The position numbers were made by a program, and so were the translations under genes. Positions 14,650 through 22,778 of a stretch of 23,651 nucleotides of DNA are shown here, piece by piece; the stretch's first letter is position 1; every line of letters begins with the position of its first letter. Source of the stretch: CAVTWS01 sp964390555. Lineage in GTDB: Bacteria > Actinomycetota > Acidimicrobiia > Acidimicrobiales > SHLQ01. Where the stretch lies: assembly GCA_964390555.1 (NCBI GenBank), contig CAYMJU010000186.1, forward strand, positions 1 through 23,651. The letters run 5' to 3'. The notes beneath the pieces were generated by a model, which saw nothing but the letters and a program-made list of their open reading frames with translations, was not told the origin of the DNA and made no database searches.

Positions 14650-15711
14650 GTTGCCCGCCAGGACGGCACGGCGGTCGGCGGGGCGCAGGCCGGCGGTCGA
14701 GGCCTGGATCGTGCGCCACGACAGCGGCCAGTCGGCGCTGATGTGGGGGTAGTCGCTGCTCCACATCACCCGGTCGGCGCCGACCGCGTCGAGCGACAGC
14801 AGGCCCACGTTGTCGGTCATGTAGGTGAAGTGGACGTGCCGTTCGACGTAGTCGCTCGGCAGGCCCTCGATGGTGAAGTTGCTCGTGGCGGCGAGGCGGC
14901 GAAAGTTGTTGTCGATCTGCTCCTTGAAGTACGGCACCCAGCCGAAGTCGGTCTCCGCGAACACGACCGCGAGCGCCGGGAAGCGATCGAAGACGCCGGC
15001 AAAGATCATCTGCACGATGCGGTTCGGGGCGTCGAAGAACCGGCCGTACCCAGGAAGCGGAGATCGGTGCGCCGACGGCAGGCCGGTCGCCAACGACACG
15101 TGGATGTTGAGCGTGATGGCCGCCGAGGCCAATCGGTCCCACACCGGGTCGTCTTCGCTGCTCGGCTCCAGTGCGCCGCTCGGGTAGCGGCCGATCGTGA
15201 CCGAACGCATCCCCGGGCGGCCGACAACACGATCGATCTCCGCGACTGCGTCGGCGGCGCCGCAGTTGGGGAGCAGCGCCATGCCGATGAACCGGTCGGG
15301 CGAGTGGGCGCAGAACTCCGAGAGCCAGTCGTTGTAGGCCCGGATACAGGCCAGGTGCAGCTCGGTGTCGCGGGTGGCGAAGATCGCCTGGGACAACCGG
15401 GGTGTGGGGTACAGGACCTCGGCATCGACGCCATCGGCGTCCATCTCCTCGATGCGGGCCGCGGGGTCATGGCCGCCCGGTCGGACGTCGTCGAATCGCA
15501 TCCACCCGCTCATCTGCGCGGGCGGCAGGCCGGCGCACGCGTTCCACCCGAAGTTGATCGGGTCGGCCACACCCTCGATCACCCAGGCGTCGCCGTCGTC
15601 GAACCGCTCCATGCGCGGTACGCGGTCGACGAGCGCCGCCGGCACCCGATCGACCCATACACCCGGCGGTTCGACGACGTGCCCGTCGGCGTTTACCAGT
15701 CGGTACGTCAT
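14620..15711 (-). CDS. Amidohydrolase family protein (amidohydrolase_2, metal-dependent)
   Basis: A complete 363-residue TIM-barrel hydrolase or decarboxylase. Candidate metal and active-site residues are NADGHVVEP (D9, H11), NIHVS (H204), FAETDFGW (E253 region) and MWSSDYPH (D320, H323), closing with LAGNACRLYGLSA. These fit the amidohydrolase_2 group, which includes aminocarboxymuconate-semialdehyde decarboxylase relatives and many actinobacterial enzymes on degradation pathways; the substrate is unknown. The ATG at 15711 has AGGAG a few bases upstream and overlaps the TGA of the DHDPS-like gene (ATGA). The longer frame to 16026 simply runs through that gene and is rejected. The orphan fragment at 192-410 belongs to the same superfamily but is not a close copy. 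Confidence 0.88.
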   Translation of the reverse strand: MTYRLVNADGHVVEPPGVWVDRVPAALVDRVPRMERFDDGDAWVIEGVADPINFGWNACAGLPPAQMSGWMRFDDVRPGGHDPAARIEEMDADGVDAEVLYPTPRLSQAIFATRDTELHLACIRAYNDWLSEFCAHSPDRFIGMALLPNCGAADAVAEIDRVVGRPGMRSVTIGRYPSGALEPSSEDDPVWDRLASAAITLNIHVSLATGLPSAHRSPLPGYGRFFDAPNRIVQMIFAGVFDRFPALAVVFAETDFGWVPYFKEQIDNNFRRLAATSNFTIEGLPSDYVERHVHFTYMTDNVGLLSLDAVGADRVMWSSDYPHISADWPLSWRTIQASTAGLRPADRRAVLAGNACRLYGLSA

Positions 15712-16625
15712 GGCTCTCCTGCTGTGTCGAAGCGGCCCATCCGGTCGACGAGGCGACGGCGGATCTCGTCGTCGCGTTCTGGTCCATGGTCGAGACGGGG
15801 GCGACGGGTGAAACCGCCGGGTAGACCCGCGAGGCGCAGCGCGGCCTTGGTGCCGGTGATGCCGCCGAGCTCCCGAGTGGCCGAGAACAGGGCCATGACC
15901 CGGGCATAGGCATCGGCACACCGGGCCAGCTCTCCGGCCGTCCACGCGTCGATCACCTCGACACAGAGCCGGGGCGTGAGGTTGGCGTCGGAGGACAGGT
16001 ACCCCTGACCGCCGAGGCCGAGGCACGACAGTGCGTGCATCGGGCCACCGACGTGGACGTCGACCCGTCCGGCGACGGCCTCGATCAGCCGGGTGAGGTA
16101 GGCGAGCTCGTTCGTCGAGCAGTTCACTCCCACGATGTTCGGGTAGCGCTCGAGCAGCTCCGCGATCAGCTCGACCGGGATCAGGTAGCCGACGGACTGA
16201 TGCGTCGACAGCACGACCGGCACCCCGTGCGAGCCCAGCACGTCGTCGTAGTACTGCGTCATCTCGGGTCGGCTCGGTCGGTTCCCATGGCCCTGGTCGA
16301 GCGAGTACACCTGCACGGCGTCGACGCCCGTGTCGGCGGCCAGCTCGGCGTAGGCGGTCATCTCGGCGGCGGTGCGGGGCTCGACCCCCATGGCCCGCAC
16401 TGGGACTCGCCCGGCGAGGGTCGCGACGCCTATCTCGAGCACCCGCCGGGCCTCGTCCCGGGAGAGCGAGTAGCCCTCGCCACTGCCGCTACCGCCGAGG
16501 TAGACGCCCACACCGGCGTCGCCCATCCGGCTCAGGTGCGCAGCGAGACCAGCGTCGTCGAGAGCGCCCACCCCGTCGAACGGGGTGATGCTCACCACGA
16601 ACGTGCTGGGCGGACCGGCTTGCAT
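15708..16625 (-). CDS. DHDPS/NAL-family protein with altered catalytic site
   Basis: This 305-residue protein follows the pattern of the dihydrodipicolinate synthase/N-acetylneuraminate lyase TIM barrel: VVSITPFDG near the start, YLGGSGSGEGYSL (42-54) in place of the GTTGE loop, PVRAMGV, PVVLSTHQSVGYLIP (136-150) and NIVGVNCST (163-171). In active members the Schiff-base lysine lies in IVG(I/V)K and the proton-relay tyrosine in (V/L)YNxP; here these positions are Asn168 and Ser140. It therefore probably cannot use the normal Schiff-base mechanism, unless another residue substitutes. It is translationally coupled to the amidohydrolase, and the oxidase follows, so the three likely share a pathway. 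The start ATG at 16625 precedes the conserved first strand. There is no clear RBS. Confidence 0.82.
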   Translation of the reverse strand: MQAGPPSTFVVSITPFDGVGALDDAGLAAHLSRMGDAGVGVYLGGSGSGEGYSLSRDEARRVLEIGVATLAGRVPVRAMGVEPRTAAEMTAYAELAADTGVDAVQVYSLDQGHGNRPSRPEMTQYYDDVLGSHGVPVVLSTHQSVGYLIPVELIAELLERYPNIVGVNCSTNELAYLTRLIEAVAGRVDVHVGGPMHALSCLGLGGQGYLSSDANLTPRLCVEVIDAWTAGELARCADAYARVMALFSATRELGGITGTKAALRLAGLPGGFTRRPRLDHGPERDDEIRRRLVDRMGRFDTAGEP

Positions 16626-16715
16626 CGGCTCAGCTTGGCACCGATCTGTAGTCGGGCGTCAGTCCGCCCCCAACGCGATGAGGTCGAGCATCGGTGTGTC
16701 GAGCTCGCCGGGGTC

Positions 16716-17448
16716 GAGCGCCAGCATCGGGGTCGCAAGTTCCGGATCGTCAAGAACCTCGACGGCATCTGGAGCGTCGAAGGGACCTTCACCGACGTCG
16801 CCGGCGACGCGATGTCGGAGATCTTCGACCGTTACCTCGACGCGCAACGCTTGGCCGAAACAACCGACCCCGATCTGGCAGCTCGGACCGCGCAGCAGCG
16901 TCGCGCCGACGCGTTGTTCGACCTGTTCTGCGACGCCGCGTCGACTCCGGCTGATGCGCAACGCCCCGAACCGTTGGTGAACATCGTGATGAGCGACGCC
17001 CGGGCCGAAGCGTGGCTGGCCGGCCGGGCTGATCCGGGCGGCATGTGCGAAACGATCGACGGCGACCCGGTGCATCCCGCCGACGCGGTCGCCGCGATGT
17101 TGGTCGGCCGGGTTCGCCGGGTCGTGTACAACTCGGCTGGCGTGGTCATCGACCTAGGACGCGAGGCACGCCTGTTCCGCGGCGGCGCCGAAGACGCCGT
17201 GATCCTGCAAGACAACAACCGGTGCCGATGGATCGGCTGTCACCGCCACCACAGACACTGCCAAATCGATCACACCCGACCGTTGGTCAAGCGGCGGCGA
17301 AACGAACCCCGCCAACGGCGACCTGCTCTGCGGCAAGCCCCATCATGACGGAGAGGGCAACCGATTGAAACAGACCGGATTCCGGCTACAGCGAGACGGA
17401 ACCGGCACCTGGCGGTACTACAGGCCCGACGGCACCAAGATCGGCTGA
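16716..17448 (+). pseudogene. Decayed DUF222/HNH endonuclease (5'-truncated, frameshifted)
   Basis: The plus frame from about 16716 reads GRKFRIVKNLDGIWSVEGTF, DAMSEIFDRYLDAQ and then the HNH core CRWIGCHRHHRHCQIDHT (about 17221-17276). This is the C-terminal half of the DUF222 plus HNH proteins that are repeated in actinobacterial genomes. The frame then goes wrong at 17291: with the extra G there removed, the reading continues NGGETNPANGDLLCGK to a TGA at 17446-17448, restoring the rest of the HNH fold and a tail ending DGTKIG. The N-terminal 150 or more residues of DUF222 are missing, replaced by the upstream region of the DHDPS-like gene. Two independent lesions mark it as a remnant. Confidence 0.8.
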
Positions 17449-17475
17449 TCCGTTCTCGCTGGTGTCAACGGTCAT

Positions 17476-17509
17476 CGGATCCTCGGGGCGGGCGTACATG
17501 AGGATTCCG
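17476..17509. terminator. Hairpin between convergent genes
   Basis: CGGATCCTC (17476-17484) can pair with GAGGATTCCG (17500-17509), a 9-bp stem with one bulged base and a 15-nt loop, between the HNH remnant and the end of the CoA-transferase gene. No T-run follows on either strand, so terminator function is a guess from position. Confidence 0.3.
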
Positions 17510-17527
17510 GGTCGGTGGCTGCTCGGA

Positions 17528-18757
17528 TCAGGCGATGGCGCCGTCGATCTTGAGCTGGATGAGCTGCTCGTCGTCGTAGCCGAGCGAGCGGACTATGTCG
17601 TCGGTGTGCTCGGCGAATTGCGGGGCGCGGGTCAGCTCGAACGGGGTGACGTCGAACTGCACCGGGCTCGACACGAGATGGCGCTGGTTCCCCTCGAGGT
17701 CGGTGACCGGCAGGATGTAGTCGTTGGCGACGATCTGACGGTCGCGCGACATGTCGAGCGGGCTCTGCACCGGCGCCCACTGGCCCTTCATGTCCTGCAG
17801 GTGGTCGAGCCAGTAGGCGTAGGGCTTGGCGGCGATCGCCTGGGCCACGTGGGTACCGGCTTCGACCGCGTTCGCCATCAGCTTCTCGGCCGAGTCGAAC
17901 CGCTCGTCGGCGATCAGGTGGTCGAGGCCCAGCTTGCGGCACACTTCGGGCCAGTACGCGCCAGGCTGGAGCATCGTGAGGTTGATGAACCGCCCGTCGG
18001 AGGTGGGGAACGTGCCGACGATCGGGTTGACCGGCATGTGGTGTGGGCCGTCGACGGGCATCTGCGGCGGATCCTCGTTCATCAGCAACGCGTTGCTGAT
18101 CGACAGCGCGGTGGCCCACGAGCCGAGCCCGAGCAGAGAGACATCGACGGTGATCGCTTCGCCCGTGCGCTCGCGGTGAAAGAGCGCGCCGGCGATTCCG
18201 GCGGCGATCGTCATGCCGCCCATCGAGTCGCCGTACGCTCCGGCCGGCTGGGTCACCACGTTGCGGGCACCGAGCGGCGTGGCGCCATAAGCGCTGCCCG
18301 ACCGGCACCAGAACGCGCTCATGTCGTAGCCGCCGTTCTCGGACTCGGGCCCGCGCGGCCCGAAGGCGCTGCCCCGGGCGTAGACGATCTTCGGGTTCAC
18401 CGCCCGCACGTCGTCGGGTTCGATGCGCAGCTTGCGGCGGGCGCCGGGCAGGAAGTTGGTGAGGAAGACGTCGCTCTGCGCGATCAGGTCGTCGAGGAGC
18501 TTGCGGCCGCCCTCGGTCTCGATCGCGATGCCGATGCTGCGCTTGCCCCGGTTCGGGTGCTCCATCAGCGGCTGGAACGAACCGACCGCGGCACCGCCGG
18601 TGCCGATCTTGATGCCGCGTTGCGCGTCGCCGCGCACCGCGTGCTCGACCTTGATGACGTCGGCACCCCAGTCGGCGAGCACGGCCCCGGCTGCGGGCGT
18701 GAACGTGAACTGGGCCACTTCGAGGACACGGATGCCCTCCATGATTCGGTTGGTCAC
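17528..18757 (-). CDS. CaiB/BaiF family (class III) CoA-transferase
   Basis: A 409-residue protein with the class III CoA-transferase pattern: RVLEVAQFTFTPAAGAVLADWGADVIKVE at the N-terminus (quoted only to identify the fold), NRGKRSIGI (70-78), FLTNFLPG, and the catalytic aspartate in GGYDMSAF (Asp145 with this start), followed by DSMGGMTIAAGIAGAL and HRERTGEA. Such enzymes move CoA between acids through a covalent Asp thioester and often activate substrates for beta-oxidation-like pathways. I chose GTG at 18757 because GGAG lies six bases upstream; TTG at 18760 is the alternative. It follows the enoyl-CoA hydratase-like gene by 37 bp, probably in one operon. Confidence 0.9.
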   Translation of the reverse strand: MTNRIMEGIRVLEVAQFTFTPAAGAVLADWGADVIKVEHAVRGDAQRGIKIGTGGAAVGSFQPLMEHPNRGKRSIGIAIETEGGRKLLDDLIAQSDVFLTNFLPGARRKLRIEPDDVRAVNPKIVYARGSAFGPRGPESENGGYDMSAFWCRSGSAYGATPLGARNVVTQPAGAYGDSMGGMTIAAGIAGALFHRERTGEAITVDVSLLGLGSWATALSISNALLMNEDPPQMPVDGPHHMPVNPIVGTFPTSDGRFINLTMLQPGAYWPEVCRKLGLDHLIADERFDSAEKLMANAVEAGTHVAQAIAAKPYAYWLDHLQDMKGQWAPVQSPLDMSRDRQIVANDYILPVTDLEGNQRHLVSSPVQFDVTPFELTRAPQFAEHTDDIVRSLGYDDEQLIQLKIDGAIA

Positions 18758-18794
18758 CAAAAGCTCCAGGTGGTCGTTGTCGGGGTGAATTGTC

Positions 18795-19547
18795 TCACGA
18801 CTTGCGGCGATCGACGAACGCCTGGGCGCCGGCTCGGGCTTGGGGGCTCCGCATCACGTGATCGGCGCGGGCCCGCAGTGCCGCCAGGTCGAAGCGGCCG
18901 TGCAGCTCGGCCGCCGCGTACACGACGTCTTTGGCCGCGAGAACCGCGGCGGCTGGGTTCTCGGCGATGCGTTGCGCCAACTCGATCGCAGTCGAGACCA
19001 CATGGGGCGCGGCGACGACGCGGTTGACGATGCCGAGCCGGTGCGCCTCGGCCGCGGTGATCGGATCGCCGGTCAGCGCCATCTCCAGGACGACCGCCGG
19101 GGGAAGGCGCAGAACCGCGCGGCTGGTCACGCCGACTCCCACCAGACCGCGACGGACCTCCGGGGTTCCGAACGTGGCGTGCTCGGCGGCCACCACGAGA
19201 TCGCACCCGAGCACCAGACCGAAGCCGCCGCCGACCGCGGCGCCGTTCACGGCGGCGATCACCGGCTTGGCGTAGTACCGCTCGGTGAGCTGGTCGACGC
19301 CTGGCGGCGGTGCGGTGCCGGGCGGGAGCGGCTCCGCGGCCGCGAACGCCTTGAGGTCGGCGCCGGCGCAGAAGCTCCGGTCGCCGGTGCCGGTGATGAC
19401 GAGCACCGCGATGGCGTCGTCGGTCTCGGCGGCGAGCAACTGTGCGCCGATCGCCTGGCTGGTCGGGCCGTCGAGGGCGTTGGAGCGCTCGGGGCGATCT
19501 ATGCGCAAGACGAGCACCGCACCGTGTCTGGTGACGACCAGGCTCAT
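18795..19547 (-). CDS. Enoyl-CoA hydratase/isomerase family protein
   Basis: A 250-residue crotonase-fold protein: oxyanion-hole segment SFCAGADLKAF (58-68), PVIAAVNGAAVGGGFGLVLGCD (95-116, cited to locate the second oxyanion strand), FGTPEVRRGLVG (126-137) and the C-terminal trimerisation helices. In hydratases two glutamates catalyse water addition: the one in FGxPE is kept (Glu130), but the one in GGGCEL is Gly110. It may therefore be an isomerase, hydrolase or other crotonase reaction. The ATG at 19547 overlaps the nitroreductase TGA (ATGA). The longer frame to 19904 lies over the nitroreductase and is not used. Confidence 0.88.
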   Translation of the reverse strand: MSLVVTRHGAVLVLRIDRPERSNALDGPTSQAIGAQLLAAETDDAIAVLVITGTGDRSFCAGADLKAFAAAEPLPPGTAPPPGVDQLTERYYAKPVIAAVNGAAVGGGFGLVLGCDLVVAAEHATFGTPEVRRGLVGVGVTSRAVLRLPPAVVLEMALTGDPITAAEAHRLGIVNRVVAAPHVVSTAIELAQRIAENPAAAVLAAKDVVYAAAELHGRFDLAALRARADHVMRSPQARAGAQAFVDRRKS

Positions 19548-20272
19548 GGTAGTCGCTGGGGTGGGCCGGCGGCGGTGTGGGTGGTGCCGGGCGGGTCGAC
19601 CGCGAAGGTCGCGGTCTGGCCCCACGTCTCCTCGAACACCAGTTCCGAGATCGGGCGACGCCGCACCGGCCCGTGGCCCCCCTCCGGGCGGCCGAGGGTG
19701 ATGGTGGCCATGATCGCCGTGCCGTCGGGGATCTGGAGCAGCTCGCGAAGGTCGTCGTCGACCATCCCCCCGAACCCGGTGAGCACGCCGCCGTAGCCGA
19801 GAGCGCGGGCGGCGAGCAGGATGTTCTGGCACGCCGGGTATATCGATGCTCCCTCGGTCACCACCGGCTCGCGGTAGCGCACCAGGCACGGCAGGATCAG
19901 GCACGGGACCCGCTCGAAGTCATCGACGTAGCCCTGCATCGTTCGGGCCATCCGGGCCTTGGGGGAGTTGTCGACGGTTCCCGAGCCGACCTTGTAGCCG
20001 TCGGTCTCGCTCTTGCCGGACCATGCTCGGCGGGCGCCTTCGGCGATCAGCTTCTTGGCCGCGATCGCCTTGGGCCCGTCGGTGAGCACTATGAACCGGA
20101 AAGGTTGACGGTTCGAGCCGCTCGGCGCACGGGTGGCGGCGAACAGGATCGCCCGCAGGGCGTCGGGTGGGATCGGCTCGTCGCGGTAGCGCCGGATCGC
20201 CCGTGTGGAGGCGAGCCCTTCGAGCAGACCGACGCTGTCGGGCGGAAGCGGCGTAGCGGCGAGGTCGGCCAT
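19544..20272 (-). CDS. Nitroreductase family protein (FMN-dependent)
   Basis: A 242-residue flavoprotein. The signature STRAIRRYRDEPIPPDAL (22-39) and APSGSNRQPFRFIV (about 49-62) contact the FMN phosphate and isoalloxazine in this family, and the C-terminal half has the expected NILLAARALGYGGVLTG helix and strand. Members reduce nitro groups, quinones or conjugated double bonds with NAD(P)H, or dehalogenate. It opens a three-gene unit with an enoyl-CoA hydratase-like protein and a CoA-transferase, so an enoyl or aromatic acyl substrate is plausible. A TTGCTG/TAGGAC promoter lies directly before the ATG, suggesting a leaderless message. Confidence 0.88.
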   Translation of the reverse strand: MADLAATPLPPDSVGLLEGLASTRAIRRYRDEPIPPDALRAILFAATRAPSGSNRQPFRFIVLTDGPKAIAAKKLIAEGARRAWSGKSETDGYKVGSGTVDNSPKARMARTMQGYVDDFERVPCLILPCLVRYREPVVTEGASIYPACQNILLAARALGYGGVLTGFGGMVDDDLRELLQIPDGTAIMATITLGRPEGGHGPVRRRPISELVFEETWGQTATFAVDPPGTTHTAAGPPQRLP

Positions 20273-20278
20273 CCCCGA

Positions 20279-20307
20279 GTCCTAGCCCCCGCCGCCCCGA
20301 TCAGCAA
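20279..20307 (-). promoter_or_regulatory. Promoter of the nitroreductase operon, leaderless
   Basis: On the minus strand TTGCTG (20307-20302) and TAGGAC (20284-20279) are separated by 17 bp, and the second box ends six bases before the ATG at 20272. The two-box spacing and the lack of a Shine-Dalgarno sequence support a leaderless promoter. It is the only one of the set with a recognisable -35. Confidence 0.5.
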
Positions 20308-20408
20308 GCCACCCCGTCCCCGAACCTGTCGCGAACGACGACGCTGGCGCGCGCGATCCGCCGCAGGTCCGGGTGAGTGGGGGCCGGTGTGTCGTGTGGC
20401 GGCGAGGC

Positions 20409-21596
20409 TCAGCCCGTCAGCTCCCGTGCCAGCTCGCCCCGGAAGAACCGCCGGCTGGTCACGAGCTGCATGACCAGGAGGATCACGGCGACCGCGGCGA
20501 CGACGGTCACGCCATCGAGCGTCGTGGCAGCGGCACAGAGAGCTGCGACGGCCGCGATCGCAGCGATCCGCTCGGGGGCGAGGTGGCGCACGACCCGCCA
20601 CTGCAAGCCGAGATGGCCGCCGACGATCAGCGCGATCGACGCCGCGAACAGGGCCCGGTCGGCGGTGGGCAGATCGTCGGTCGGATGCGGGACCATGTGC
20701 TTGGCGACCACGGCGAAGCCGATGATGCCCCCGACGATCGGCGAATGGCCGAACGTGAACAGATCGCGGGCGGCCGTCCCCCGGGTGCTCGCGGGACGTA
20801 CCCGCAGCTCGCGCTCCACAACCTGGGGTATGAACGCGAAGTACATCCACCAGACGACACACGCCACGGCCGAGGCGACGACCAGCCCGGCGACCACGTC
20901 GCCGTCGAGACCGGTGCTGGTGGCCGACGCGCCGACGGCGACGAGGGTCTCGCCGAGGCAGATGATGATGAACAGCGAGTGGCGCTCGGCGAAGTGGCTC
21001 GGATTGATCGTCCACTCGCCGGCGCCCGATGCTCGGAGCGCTCCTGCGATGCCGATGGCTGCGGCCGCGCACCACCACCAGGCCCGCTCGTCGGCGTCCA
21101 TGAACCCGCCCACGAACACGACGAAGGGGCAGATGATCGCGAGCGACGCGTAGCGGACGAATGCCGACCGCGTCGCCGCGGTGCGAATGGTGATGACGCC
21201 CTGCATGGCGAACACGAGGAGCTGCACGATGAGGTAGGTGGCGCCGAACCATCGAGCGTCGTCGTCGAACGCGCCCGGCAGGGCCGCGCCGAGTACGAGC
21301 GTCATCGGGATGGTGGCCAGCACGATGATCCGGGTCGGGGCCCGTTCCTGGAGGTCGATGGCAGTCCCTGCCCACGTGAACTGGGACCACATCCACCAGA
21401 CCAGCCAGGCGAGGAGGGCACCCCGGCCGACGCCGGACCAGTCGAGGTGGTGGCTCACGTAGGTGGCGATCTGGGTCACCGCGAACACGAACGCCAGATC
21501 GAGGAACAGCTCGAGGTTGGTGGCGTGTCGCTCGCGTTCGAGCTCGGTCTCGGCGGCATCATCGAGGTCGTCGGGGTGGCCGGGATCGGAGCTCAT
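20409..21596 (-). CDS. Low temperature requirement protein A (LtrA)-like membrane protein
   Basis: A 395-residue polytopic membrane protein with about ten hydrophobic helices. The family signatures are present: ATNLELFLDLAFVFAVTQ (25-42) before the first helix and HFAERHSLFIIICLGETL (201-218) in the middle. LtrA proteins are widespread; one was linked to growth of Listeria at low temperature, but the molecular function is not established. The ATG at 21596 overlaps the TGA of the phosphotransferase gene. A very long frame that continues in the same register to 23612 crosses that gene and the DUF4349 gene, and is not coding beyond this ATG. Confidence 0.9.
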   Translation of the reverse strand: MSSDPGHPDDLDDAAETELERERHATNLELFLDLAFVFAVTQIATYVSHHLDWSGVGRGALLAWLVWWMWSQFTWAGTAIDLQERAPTRIIVLATIPMTLVLGAALPGAFDDDARWFGATYLIVQLLVFAMQGVITIRTAATRSAFVRYASLAIICPFVVFVGGFMDADERAWWWCAAAAIGIAGALRASGAGEWTINPSHFAERHSLFIIICLGETLVAVGASATSTGLDGDVVAGLVVASAVACVVWWMYFAFIPQVVERELRVRPASTRGTAARDLFTFGHSPIVGGIIGFAVVAKHMVPHPTDDLPTADRALFAASIALIVGGHLGLQWRVVRHLAPERIAAIAAVAALCAAATTLDGVTVVAAVAVILLVMQLVTSRRFFRGELARELTG

Positions 21597-22654
21597 GTCT
21601 TGATCGCGCCGTAAGAGTCGAGGTCGGCGATCGCCGCTTCGCAGCGGCCGAGGAACGCCTCGGAGAACCGTCGCCGGCCTTCGGAGATGCCCGGGGGATA
21701 CACCACGATCTGGCAGCTGGCGGGCACCGTGTAGGCCGCTTGCTGGCGGTGCGCGAGCCAGGCGTCGTCGAACCCGATCTCGACCCCACCGAGCGCGGCA
21801 CGGGCGTCGAGGTAGTGGTGCCACAGTTCGGCCTCGTGGTCCCGGCGGTCGGCGACCGACAGGGCCATGGTGATGAAGTAGCTCACCTCTCGCAGCGGTG
21901 TGCTCAGCCGGATCACGCCCCAGTCGAGGAACCCGATGCGGTCGCCGTCGAGGAACAGGTTGCCGATGTGGGCATCGCCGTGGATCACGGTCTGCGGGCC
22001 GTGCCGCCACAGCTCCTGAAGCCGGTTGTTCTCGTTGATGTAGATCTCGGATATGGCGGCGAACTCGTCGGTCAAGCGGTCGCGATGCTCGTCGAGCGCT
22101 GTCCGGAGCATGGCGGCGCCGTAGGACGTGCTCGTCGGCGGCGGCGGCGGCACCCATGCCGCTTCGGCCGCTCGGCGGGCCGGGTCCTCGTAGCGCACGT
22201 GCATCTCGGCCAGCTCGACGAGCGCGGCGGCGGCACCGTCGACGGGGATGCCGTCCAGCCCGTCGGGGATCGTGCAGCCGCGCGTCGTGAGGTCTTCGAG
22301 CACGAGGGCGAACTCGCCGTCCTCGCGCCACAACGCGGCGTGGGCGGTCGGTACGCATAGCGACAGCTGACCGGCCAGCTCGGCGTAGAAGCGGGCCTCG
22401 CGAGGTCCCATGCCGGTGCCGTTCACGAGCTTGCGGCGGGCCGGGTCGGTCGGCGGGAGCTTGACGAACATCGTGGGCGGTGCGCCCGCCGGTTCGTCGT
22501 AGTCGACGGCGAGCTTCACGTGGGTGTTCGTGACCTCGTGCCGCTCGATCGTCTCGACGGCCCGCACGCGCACACCGGGGTGCCGCGGTGTCAGCGCCCG
22601 TTCGACCCAGGAGGTGTCGAGGTCGTCGGGCAGCACGTTCAACAGGTCGTCCAC
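21593..22654 (-). CDS. Phosphotransferase, APH/ecdysteroid-kinase-like
   Basis: A 353-residue kinase-like protein. The catalytic loop HGDAHIGN is at 225-232 (Brenner motif, catalytic Asp227, metal Asn232) and the second metal motif FLDWG at 242-246 (Asp244). The N-lobe has TMFVKLPP with the ATP-binding Lys, and GPREARFYAEL carries the lysine-pairing Glu. This pattern fits small-molecule kinases of the aminoglycoside phosphotransferase and CHK/EcKinase-like groups common in actinobacteria; the natural substrate is usually unknown. I chose GTG at 22654 because a TACGGT box ends seven bases upstream; GTG 22660 and TTG 22672 are alternatives. It is coupled to the LtrA-like gene. Confidence 0.85.
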   Translation of the reverse strand: MDDLLNVLPDDLDTSWVERALTPRHPGVRVRAVETIERHEVTNTHVKLAVDYDEPAGAPPTMFVKLPPTDPARRKLVNGTGMGPREARFYAELAGQLSLCVPTAHAALWREDGEFALVLEDLTTRGCTIPDGLDGIPVDGAAAALVELAEMHVRYEDPARRAAEAAWVPPPPPTSTSYGAAMLRTALDEHRDRLTDEFAAISEIYINENNRLQELWRHGPQTVIHGDAHIGNLFLDGDRIGFLDWGVIRLSTPLREVSYFITMALSVADRRDHEAELWHHYLDARAALGGVEIGFDDAWLAHRQQAAYTVPASCQIVVYPPGISEGRRRFSEAFLGRCEAAIADLDSYGAIKT

Positions 22655-22661
22655 CGCCACG

Positions 22662-22667
22662 ACCGTA
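22662..22667 (-). promoter_or_regulatory. -10-like box TACGGT, probable leaderless promoter
   Basis: Read on the minus strand, TACGGT fits TAnnnT and lies seven bases before GTG 22654. No Shine-Dalgarno sequence is visible. It supports 22654 as the start of the phosphotransferase gene. Confidence 0.35.
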
Positions 22668-22778
22668 GTCAAGCGGCGAACCCGAGGCCGCCAGCCGCCG
22701 CGCCCAGGAGAACATCTCCGATTCTGGAACCAGACGCCGGGGGGCGTCGTCACATCGAGACCCGACGAGGAGAAGATC

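Noticed and set aside
13603..15909. A 768-codon plus-strand frame
   Set aside because: It is antisense to the oxidase and amidohydrolase, which have clear family motifs; its translation has none.
19548..19904. N-terminal extension of the enoyl-CoA hydratase-like gene
   Set aside because: It overlaps the nitroreductase gene in another frame and lacks crotonase similarity.
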